Notes under the pieces: model-generated
Database searches by the model: none
The model's input: the letters and a program-made list of their open reading frames with translations, nothing else
Told to the model about the DNA's origin: nothing
Position numbers and translations under genes: made by a program
From: Pseudoips prasinana
Lineage: Eukaryota; Arthropoda; Insecta; Lepidoptera; Nolidae
DNA length: 64,000 bases
Direction of reading: 5' to 3'
NCBI GenBank assembly: GCA_951640165.1
Contig: OX621265.1
Location: forward strand, 18,117,001 to 18,181,000
Part shown: positions 55,499-63,009 of the stretch, one piece after another
Position numbering within the stretch: position 1 is the stretch's first letter
How the letters are laid out: each line of letters begins with the position of its first letter

Positions 55499-57904
55499 AT
55501 GCTTTACCAAACAAAGAAGGGACATACAGAAGACTACCTACCACCAGGAAAAAAACTCCAAAAAAGATTCAGCCACGAAAATAAACCACACCCGGCTAAA
55601 CTCACCACCATCGAGTATAATCTACTTGAGAACATGGACCCCCAAACCATCCAAAAACACCAAATTACCGACCCTCAAATATACACCTATGGCAGCAAGA
55701 TAGAAGGGAAAACAGGAGCTGCCCTAACATGGTGGGAAGATGGCAAGGAGGTACAATACACAACTCTCAGCCTGACCTCCTACTGTACAGTGTTCCAGTC
55801 GGAACTATATGCTCTCCACAAGGCAATGGAAGTGGCGAGAGACGGCAAGGGAAGCAACATTAACATCTTGAGCGACTCAAGATCTTCGCTCGACCTGTTG
55901 AAAAACCCCGTAGACTCGCTAGCTCTAACAAACACCATAAAGGAGAATCTCAAAAAGATCAGAGCAGAAGGTAGGAACGACAAGCTCTTCTGGCTACGTG
56001 CACACGCAGGAACCGTCGGAAATGAAAGGGCCGACGAACTTGCCAAACAAGCTGTGCTAAAACCGAAACCGGTCCCGGACTATGACAAGGTCCCCCTGTC
56101 ATATGCGAAACGTATGATCCGCGAGGAAACAATACGGAAATGGCAACACAGGTATGAATCTTCCAGCACAGGGTCAGTCACAAAAATATTCTTCCCAGAA
56201 ATACATTCGGCATACCGTATAGTAAGGGAAACCCCACTGACTCCAACTCAAGTGAAAGCCTTCACCGGACACGGAGAAATCGCCGAATACCTGTACCGGT
56301 TCAAGTTAATGCCCAGCGCAGGATGCGCGTGCGACGAGGAAATCATAGAGTATGTATGTCACCTGATTTTAGACTGTCCACGCTTCATCGCAGAAAGAAC
56401 TGATCTCGAAATCCAACTGGAGATCAAACTGAGCAAGGCGAATTTACACAAAATAACAAATGACAAGGACAAAACAAAAATATTCCTCAAATATGTGGAA
56501 AACATCTTCACAATCACTAGGAAAAGACACAGCACCAGAGAATCCAACGCTGACAATATAACAGAAGAAGAAGCAGCACCACCAGCAACAGACACACAGC
56601 CAGACCAAGCCACGGACCAGAAGCTAAGCGGAACAAAAAATACCCATGTCTCTCACCACTCTACGGTACTTAATGTGCTGAAGGGTGCGGAGAGCGGATC
56701 TCCGGGCCTAAGAACCAAAACAGTTGCCCTGTTCATGAACACCAACAGGGAACGCCTGGGAATCGGCTTCTGCTACAGTGAAGGTCCTAAAAGTGTCAAC
56801 ATCTCACCAGGAGTTGCTTTGCTACTCAAAAACAGCACTACAAAAACAACCCTCAAGAGAAAACAGTTTGATGCGCTAGGAGAAATGGAAATAGAGGGAC
56901 TGAGGGCACGTCTGGTACGTGCGCGGAATAAAACCGTGCTACTGCTAGATCGTACCCCGACAAATACCCAATTTACACAAGCCTGCCATCTACTAAAAGT
57001 ACTCACAAGAGCCAGCGAGGAGAAGCAAAGCAGCCCAAAAATTGTCAGCGTGGAAGTCATGTCTGTAGGCTTTGACAGGAGGGAGGTGAAAGACTACATG
57101 GGATGTGTAATGGCCTCTAAACATCATGAGGTCGTAGTCTATGAAAGCTCCAATCAAGATCTCAGTTTTCTTGGACCACAAAAACCCCCAAAACCTAAAA
57201 ACCCACAAAAAACCTGGCAAGGAATACAGATAGTACAAAGAAAACGGGAGGAGGAAAGGAAAAAGAAAAATTGCCCTACATTAACATCAAAACTAAAGAC
57301 GGCAACAGAAGGTTTGCTAGCTAAATTAGCTCGAGTAACCCAGCGGAGACCCTACACCGCGGATACAGCACAAGAACTAGCAATAGCAAACTTTCTAATA
57401 CCAAAAGAAAAAGAAACTCCTCCCAAAGCAACCACCATGAGAACCAAAGCAGACATGGGACAAATTAAAGTTCCAAAGCTCAATCCCGTTATCAACCCCG
57501 TAGACCACATGGTCAATGCCTTCTTAGAGTACGTGGAAATCATCAAGGCCACCAAGACCATCAAGACAGCCCAGTGCAGGAAAATTCTAGACCTGCACAA
57601 ATATCAAACTGAAGGGCTACTAAAAATAAAACTCGAGGAGGCAGAGGCCAGCATCTACAATAACGAAACTTCTGAAGTCATAAAAGGGAAAGAGATGACA
57701 GAACAAATGGCAGCCTACAATTCCACCGTAGGTTTCATCCCCCTGGACGAAGAAGCAACAAAGAGCTTAGGAGCTATCACCTTCCAAACCCCAGCAACCG
57801 ATCCCGTAGTAGTAACTACCAAAGGTACAAAAATATTTCTGGAGGACAAAGTCATAGAGAGAGCCAACCATCTGTTGAAAAATGACCCCGCAATACCTGG
57901 GTAG
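55499..57904 (+). CDS. R1-helicase LINE: RNase H, zinc motif and unknown linker domain, 801 codons
   Basis: A single long frame. Residues about 60-185 are RNase H: IYTYGSKIEGKTGAALTWW, where the usual catalytic TDG is TYG; CTVFQSELYALHKAMEVA (Glu); NILSDSRSSLDLL (Asp); WLRAHAGTVGNERADELAK (His/Asp). Residues about 275-300 carry the LINE zinc motif CACDEEIIEYVCHLILDC. Residues about 380-575 form an unrecognised globular-looking region (TVALFMNTNRERLGIGFCYS, KTVLLLDRTPTNTQFTQACH, KIVSVEVMSVGFDRREVKDY). Residues about 580-650 are Lys/Pro-rich, and 660-800 lead to the helicase. The frame stops (TAG 57902-57904) just before the helicase, which is in another frame. Confidence 0.82.
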   Translation: MLYQTKKGHTEDYLPPGKKLQKRFSHENKPHPAKLTTIEYNLLENMDPQTIQKHQITDPQIYTYGSKIEGKTGAALTWWEDGKEVQYTTLSLTSYCTVFQSELYALHKAMEVARDGKGSNINILSDSRSSLDLLKNPVDSLALTNTIKENLKKIRAEGRNDKLFWLRAHAGTVGNERADELAKQAVLKPKPVPDYDKVPLSYAKRMIREETIRKWQHRYESSSTGSVTKIFFPEIHSAYRIVRETPLTPTQVKAFTGHGEIAEYLYRFKLMPSAGCACDEEIIEYVCHLILDCPRFIAERTDLEIQLEIKLSKANLHKITNDKDKTKIFLKYVENIFTITRKRHSTRESNADNITEEEAAPPATDTQPDQATDQKLSGTKNTHVSHHSTVLNVLKGAESGSPGLRTKTVALFMNTNRERLGIGFCYSEGPKSVNISPGVALLLKNSTTKTTLKRKQFDALGEMEIEGLRARLVRARNKTVLLLDRTPTNTQFTQACHLLKVLTRASEEKQSSPKIVSVEVMSVGFDRREVKDYMGCVMASKHHEVVVYESSNQDLSFLGPQKPPKPKNPQKTWQGIQIVQRKREEERKKKNCPTLTSKLKTATEGLLAKLARVTQRRPYTADTAQELAIANFLIPKEKETPPKATTMRTKADMGQIKVPKLNPVINPVDHMVNAFLEYVEIIKATKTIKTAQCRKILDLHKYQTEGLLKIKLEEAEASIYNNETSEVIKGKEMTEQMAAYNSTVGFIPLDEEATKSLGAITFQTPATDPVVVTTKGTKIFLEDKVIERANHLLKNDPAIPG

Positions 57905-57907
57905 TAC

Positions 57908-58809
57908 TGGAAATCACATGGACGAATGGAGTGCCAGAATGCGGAAAGACAACAAACATCATAAATAACTTCAACAGCACACAAGACATAGTAGTTACCA
58001 CCACCATAGAAGCCAAGGAAGACCTCAAAGAGAAAATCAGCCGTCGAGTAGGAGCGGACGCGGCATTAAGAGTACGCACTATGGCATCAGTCCTTGCTAA
58101 TGGAGCAAAAGATAAAGAAAAGGTACAGTGCAGCCGGCTCATTGCAGACGAGGCACTAATGAACCACTTCGGCTCCATAGTAATCATAATGCGTACCATT
58201 CAAGCAAGCAGCCTGTTACTAATCGGCGATGTCAATAAGTTACCTTACATCAACAGAGACAATCTCTTTGAGTTATCCTACGCCCGCCCTACAAAAATAA
58301 CCAACATCACCAAGGAACTACTATGCACACACCGATGCCCAATGGACGTAGCATATGCCCTTCAAGACATCTATAACGGCATATACTCGTCGAGTGAAGT
58401 TGTAAAATCAATGCTCAGACAAGAAATACCCAAAGATCAGCCAAAAACGCTCTACCTAACTCACACCCAGGTAGAGAAAGAAAATCTAAAGGCTCAAGGG
58501 TATGGACAAGGCGAACAGTCTAGAGTAATGACGATTCACGAAGCTCAGGGTCTCTGCTACGAATAGGTGTTTATAATTAAAATTAATGCAAAAAAACTAG
58601 AAATCCACAACAGCGTGTCCCATGCGGTGGTTGCTATATCGCGTCACACAAAGAAATGCATCTACTACACCGATGACAGTGACGACGCGATAGGAAACTT
58701 TACAAAACTAGCTAGTCAAACACCAGAGGAAATAACTAACCACAACATAAAAATGGCAATAAAACACAGAGACCAAGCCATACTGGAAAAACTGGAAAAT
58801 CCACTGTAA
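57908..58809 (+). pseudogene. SF1 helicase domain of viral (alphavirus-like/tobamo-like) type
   Basis: An NTP-dependent RNA helicase domain as in replicases of plus-strand RNA viruses, fused to LINE pol. Motifs in order: I, GVPECGKTT (57928-57954; canonical GxxGxGK has Gly where Glu is seen); Ia region with VVTTTIEAKEDLKEKI; II, LIADEALMN (about 58139-58163); III, LLIGDVNKLPYI (about 58216-58251); IV, THRCPMDVA; V, VMTIHEAQGL (about 58526-58555); VI, VVAISRHTKK (about 58627-58656). Lesions: a frameshift against the upstream frame near 57899, the Walker A substitution, and TAG at 58564-58566 between motifs V and VI. Domain length (about 300 codons) is complete. It is a LINE-borne copy, not an integrated virus: no methyltransferase, viral polymerase or capsid is present. 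Confidence 0.85.
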
Positions 58810-59048
58810 CACCATCATCATCAGGAGAGAATAAAAACAATTGGCAAATAATAAAAAAAGGCTATAGGCTAAATAAAGGCCAGTAGGCCCATGTGCCTTT
58901 ATTTTTCAGTGCTTTGGTTTTTATTTAAATTTGACAACACTGTTCATGTTCACTTATAGCTTTTGGATTTTTTGGGATCAGACCTGATTCGATTGAATTG
59001 TTATTTTTGACCGTTTTACACGTTGTAATTGGATAATAAACCCTTAAT

Positions 59049-59332
59049 TCAACGTCTGCGTGGTGTTATTTTGCTCCCGTTACACATGTCATCGTGTTTG
59101 CTGCCATCAGTGTAGCACTCCACAGTGTTATTGTTGTCGCGGATGGATGTGATGTCATCAGTGGAGTAGACTTCAGAGAATTGAATAGAGATTCTAGAAC
59201 ATCCCGCGGGATGTTCGACCGTAAGTAGCTGATCTAGCAGCATGTTCCATAGTGATGGGCCGCAGACGGAGCCCTGGATGCAACCCATCGTCATGGACTT
59301 GCTGACTTCACAGTCCGAAAAGCCGAGCTAAT
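59049..59332 (-). pseudogene. LINE RT/RNase H deletion fragment
   Basis: On the minus strand, MTMGCIQGSVCGPSLWNMLL is the R1/Jockey-type RT motif before FADD, and TVECYTDGSKHDD is the start of an RNase H domain. FADD and the thumb between them are missing. It ends abruptly at 59333 against a different LINE. 58917-59048 is AT-rich with nothing recognised. Confidence 0.65.
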
Positions 59333-59338
59333 CTAAAA

Positions 59339-60115
59339 TTATATCGGGCGGTAGTTGCACTTATCGGAATTATCTCCAGTCTTGTTTTTAACTATCGGCA
59401 CTACCACCGTCTTCGTTAGCCCACCTGGCAGGTAGGAATGCCTTATACAGAGCGTAAATAACAGCCCCAAAAACCTCGGGAGGTGTGGCCCCGCATGCTG
59501 AAAATGCTCGATACTGAGGCCGTCGTGTCCGGGCGACTTTCCTCGAGTCATGCACTTTATTATTAGAGCCACTTGTTTTGCTGTGACACGCTCAGGCAGC
59601 TCTGACACGACGATCTCAGCATCCTGGGTCTGGTCACCTTTTAGCGGAGACTCCACTTGAACGTGACATCTAAACATGTCAGCAATGTCTTTCGGATCGC
59701 TGATGCCGTTGATACTGACAGGGAGGCCAGGCTTTGGGTTCAAATGTTTAGTTTGCTGCCAAAATCCTTTAAAATCTTTATTTTTGTGTTTGGCAGCAAA
59801 AATATTCATTTTTATTTGTTCTTGGTAACTCTGACAGTAATGTAGGGCACTTTTGAATTGTTTTCTTGAGTTATACATTTCGTTATAAATATTACCACTA
59901 CTAGGTCGACCATCGCACACCCAGGTTACAAACTTCTGTCTAGCCTCCCTGTGAGCATCACGAACATACTTGTTCCAGCCGACAATATGACGACCGCGGT
60001 GTCGACCGCCACTACCTACATAGCTGTCCACAGCAGCCTCCTGTAACACTGCTACAATGTCACCATAAAGCGCATCTATCGCTGCCAAGTGATCCTTGCC
60101 ACTATCACTACACAT
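59339..60115 (-). CDS. LINE RT, N-terminal region, 258 codons
   Basis: Reads HIVGWNKYVRDAHREARQKF, WVCDGRPSSGNIYNEMYNSR, FKGFWQQTKHLNPKPGLPVS, IIKCMTRGKSPGHDGLSIEH and TKTVVVPIVKNKTGDNSDKC, ending NYRPI. This is the linker and motifs 0-2 of a LINE RT (KSPGHDGL; the VVPIVKNK strand). The catalytic motifs A-C are absent because of truncation at 59333. Confidence 0.82.
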   Translation of the reverse strand: MCSDSGKDHLAAIDALYGDIVAVLQEAAVDSYVGSGGRHRGRHIVGWNKYVRDAHREARQKFVTWVCDGRPSSGNIYNEMYNSRKQFKSALHYCQSYQEQIKMNIFAAKHKNKDFKGFWQQTKHLNPKPGLPVSINGISDPKDIADMFRCHVQVESPLKGDQTQDAEIVVSELPERVTAKQVALIIKCMTRGKSPGHDGLSIEHFQHAGPHLPRFLGLLFTLCIRHSYLPGGLTKTVVVPIVKNKTGDNSDKCNYRPI

Positions 60116-60175
60116 ACAATGACTACAGTGTTGGAATTCTTGAGGGAAGCCAAATTCCCTTAGTTTATTGTTACA

Positions 60176-60643
60176 CTATTTTGTATATTGTTCAGTTTTA
60201 CTTAAGTCCCTGTTACCCCATACAACTTTATTTGTTTTGGTGAGCTGTGGCCTACTGGTTCGACTAGCTGCCTTGAGGTTACATTGTATCTCAACTGGAT
60301 AGTGATCTGACCAGAAAATGTCGTAGCAAACCTTTACCGACGACACCGTCATTAATGCAGCATCCGTAACAACAAAATGGTCGAGCCATCTGCAGCTACC
60401 GTGCGCTTCACTCACAAAAGTATGGGTATCTGAATTTGAGCACAACATTTTCAGGTCGACACAAGTCCAGTTCTGTTGATCACAAAAATGTTATAGTTCA
60501 TGGCCAAACATTTCCCCCGGATGAGCATTAAAGTCCCCTAAAATAAATAAATTTTCAACGTTATTATTCTCAATTATTGACGTAATTTCGCTTAAACATT
60601 GTACAAATTCCTAGAGATTGTCAGCAGAGTCCGTCGGCATATA
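60176..60643 (-). pseudogene. LINE endonuclease, C-terminal part
   Basis: From 60643 downwards: MPTDSADN at the transposon junction, a stop near 60620, then LGDFNAHPGEMFGHEL (about 60500-60545), QQNWTCVDLKMLCSNSDTHT, FVSEAHGSCRWLDHFVVTDA and DIFWSDHYPVEIQCNLKA (SDH). The GDFN and SDH catalytic motifs are preserved, but at least one nonsense codon interrupts the frame. Confidence 0.75.
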
Positions 60644-60814
60644 TAAGGTGTAACCAAAATATCTGCCACGGCTGCAATGGGAGACAGTATTGTGTTTATA
60701 GATTACAATAGTAAAGTTAAATTATTGATAATATGACATATTTTTTTTCATACAAAAAATTGTACGTATAAATTTGAATTGATTTCATAATGCATAAACC
60801 CACTCTGTAGACTT

Positions 60815-61015
60815 CATTCATAAGTTGTTGCCGCTAAACGATGCCGCTGCGCGCGGGCCACTTTGTTCTCACTGCGCAGCCCCCCGCGCAGGTTACCCCG
60901 CTCGTCGCACGCGCTACCGAACCGCCCGGCGTGCGCGGCGCGGCGCGGCGGCGCGGCGTTCGCCAGTCGCACCTCGCCCCCCGCCCGAGCGGTCAATAAC
61001 CGGAATTTCGCGCGC
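60815..61015 (+). promoter_or_regulatory. GC- and CpG-rich leader upstream of the transposase
   Basis: About 200 bp of sequence like CGGCGTGCGCGGCGCGGCGC, in sharp contrast to AT-rich flanks inside the same element. It ends about 10 bp before the transposase ATG at 61027. It may be the promoter/5' UTR or captured host sequence. No TATA box is obvious. Confidence 0.4.
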
Positions 61016-61026
61016 CTTTAATAAAA

Positions 61027-62094
61027 ATGCCTTCCAGACCACGGTATTCTAATCAAGAACGCCATGAAATGGTATTGTGCTACCGCGAGTGTAACTCTGT
61101 AACTGCGCATGCAGTGAACTTATACCAGCAGAGGTTTGGTGTGCGAGTGAGTCATCATACCCTTCTGGATGCCGTGTACAGGTTTAGAGAACACGGCCGT
61201 TTTGACCCACCTCCGGCTGACGCAGGCAGGCCTCCATATTCTGCCGAACTCGAAGAGGAAGTGTTGGACTTCTTCCGACATCATCCTCTTGCGAGCACCA
61301 GAGATGCTGCTCGAGTGTTCGAAGTGAGCCACGCCTACGTGTGGCGGCTTTTAAATCGGGAAGGGCTCCATCCGTACCACTTTACAAGAGTCCAAGAACT
61401 GCATCCACCTGACTACGCGGCCCGCCTCGCGTTTTGTAATTGGATTACGGAAGAACGACGCAATATTCTGTGGACTGACGAGTCCACATTCACACGGGTT
61501 GGTATGTTCAACATACACAATGCGCATTACTGGACTGAGGAGAATCCTCGTGTAGTGCGGCCTGATCACTTTCAGACTCGGTTCAGTGCTAATGTGTGGG
61601 CTGGGATACTGGGGAACAGAATTCTAGGACCAGTGTTCTTAGACAGACTGAACGGAGAGACGTATCTGCGCTTACTACAAACCCGTGTAAGAAGAATGTT
61701 GGAACGTATTCCTCTTGAAGAGATAAGAGGGCTACACTTTCAACATGACGGAGCACCACCTCATTTCGCCATCAGCGTACTGGAATTTTTAAACGGTGTC
61801 TGGTACGGCGGTGAAAGATGGATAGGCCGAGGAGGGCCAGTGCCGTGGCCTCCTCGCTCGCCAGATTTAACCCCTCTAGACTTTTTTTTGTGGGGTCGTG
61901 TAAAGGACCTAGTGTACGGCCAAACTGGACATGATATTAGAAGTGTAGGAGAACTAAAAAGGCGAATCAAACGCGCATTTAGACTAGTGAAAAGTGAAAC
62001 GGACACATTAAATAAAGTTAAGAGACATGTACGTAAGCGTGCCTTCATTTGTGTACAACGCGAAGGTGGACTTGTGCAACAGTTTTGTAGATAA
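61027..62094 (+). CDS. DDE transposase of the IS630/Tc1/mariner superfamily, 355 aa
   Basis: Cut-and-paste transposase. N-terminal helix-turn-helix of the DUF4817 kind (RYSNQERHEMVLCYRECNSV, residues 6-25), a second HTH (ASTRDAARVFEVSHAYVWRL, 89-108), then the catalytic core: ILWTDESTF with D151, HFQHDGAPPHF with D241, and PPRSPDLTPLDFFLWG with D285. Exactly 43 residues separate D241 and D285, unlike mariner (34) or Tc1 (34E). The middle block SANVWAGILGNRILGPVFL and RWIGRGGPVPWPPRSPDL is typical of a large arthropod subfamily. No stop or frameshift. ATG at 61027 is the first in frame. Confidence 0.92.
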   Translation: MPSRPRYSNQERHEMVLCYRECNSVTAHAVNLYQQRFGVRVSHHTLLDAVYRFREHGRFDPPPADAGRPPYSAELEEEVLDFFRHHPLASTRDAARVFEVSHAYVWRLLNREGLHPYHFTRVQELHPPDYAARLAFCNWITEERRNILWTDESTFTRVGMFNIHNAHYWTEENPRVVRPDHFQTRFSANVWAGILGNRILGPVFLDRLNGETYLRLLQTRVRRMLERIPLEEIRGLHFQHDGAPPHFAISVLEFLNGVWYGGERWIGRGGPVPWPPRSPDLTPLDFFLWGRVKDLVYGQTGHDIRSVGELKRRIKRAFRLVKSETDTLNKVKRHVRKRAFICVQREGGLVQQFCR

Positions 62095-62653
62095 GTAGGT
62101 AGGGAGTGTGTAAATAACTGTGAATATGGTGCAATTGTTGTAAATAAGATGATTAACTTTTAAACACGCCAAGTTACTATAATTCATCGTTATTTGATAT
62201 TAATCTAAATTGTACTTACCTATTGTTTAATAATAATAAGAAATAAAATGCGATTCTTACACTAACTTGACAGTCCAAAGCCTGTTATAAGTGTGATGGG
62301 AAGTTTATCATCTTATTTACGTAAGTTTTTTGGAAGAATGCAGTAGCTGGTAAGTAAATTCACTTTTAAAACACTTGTGCCTGCGTATTATTACAGATTG
62401 TGATTTCAGTTTTCATTCACCGAAGAGAAGCAGTAGTAGTAGAAGAGAGAGCAGTTGTTTTCATTGACGAAGCGATACATTGCGCGTAATTTGTGAACGG
62501 TTTTATGCGCAGTAGAGTCGATGTTTATTTAACTACTTTATCTTCTCAAATTGAAATAACTGTTTCGGGGTACGAAAGCTCTTCACTATTGTAATCTATA
62601 AACACAATACTACCTCCCATTAAAGCCGTGGCAGATATTTTTGTAACACCTTA

Positions 62654-63005
62654 TATATAGAAAAAACTAGTATTAACCGTTCCGACACACAGGCCTTAAT
62701 GGCACTTATTCGGTCACTCTGACACGGAATCACAGACACATAGTTACACTTACTGTTTATCCACAAAAGCGCTACGCCGCCGTACGGCCGCCCACGCAGT
62801 ATACCGCTTGTTAGGTCTACCGCAGATTTGCCGCAGAATCCAAAGTCACTGCCTACTTTATCGAGTTCAGGTATCTCGTGTGGCAAGAGCCACGTTCCTT
62901 GTAGCGCAATAATATCAGCAGATAGGCAAAGCCGTTTTACAAACTCTGAGGATCTTTTAAAAGATTTACAATTGAAGCTAATTAATTTTAAACCTTCGTT
63001 GTTAG
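62654..63005 (-). pseudogene. LINE endonuclease, N-terminal part
   Basis: From about 63000: LKLISFNCKSFKRSSEFVKR, LCLSADIIALQGTWLLPHEI (the Q-x-T-W position, where QET is usual: Gly replaces the catalytic Glu), ILRGRPYGGVALLW and ERLILVFSIY at the transposon junction. It continues at 60643 after the 2-kb insertion. The start codon is not clear. Confidence 0.8.
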
Positions 63006-63009
63006 TTAT

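Larger units (their letters stand above)
50380..58916 (+). mobile_element. R1-type LINE carrying an SF1 viral-type helicase (decayed)
   Basis: Order on the plus strand: C-rich 5' region (50380-51230), ORF1 (51333-53261), truncated endonuclease (53262-53608), RT (about 53640-55433), RNase H and C-terminal zinc motif (55499-about 56520), a long linker (about 56520-57904), a superfamily-1 helicase (57908-58809), and a 3' end with an AAATAAAGGC/GCCTTTATTT stem (58871-58904). RT with GxxQGSxGGP and FADD places it near R1/LOA-type LINEs. Multiple stops and shifts make it inactive. I recall reports of insect R1 LINEs with a tobamovirus-like helicase; this copy fits that description. Confidence 0.85.
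59333..60643 (-). mobile_element. LINE fragment, minus strand (endonuclease end and RT start)
   Basis: Continues, across the DNA transposon 60644-62653, the endonuclease N-terminus at 62654-63005. Includes the end of the endonuclease (about 60176-60643) and the RT N-terminal third (59339-60115). Stops abruptly at CNYRPI, the start of the RT fingers. Clade not assigned. Confidence 0.75.
60644..62653 (+). mobile_element. Tc1/mariner-superfamily DNA transposon (D,D43D) with intact ORF
   Basis: Terminal inverted repeats of about 75 bp (TAAGGTGTAACCAAAATATC, and TAAGGTGTTACAAAAATATC from the right), with TA on both sides (60642-60643 and 62654-62655). Removing the 2010-bp element and one TA restores the reading frame of the LINE endonuclease (VFSIY|MPTDSADN), which proves the boundaries. 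Confidence 0.93.

Noticed and set aside
57908..58809. A free-standing integrated RNA virus
   Set aside because: Only the helicase is present, on the same strand and directly after LINE RNase H, with no viral polymerase, methyltransferase, movement or coat gene nearby.
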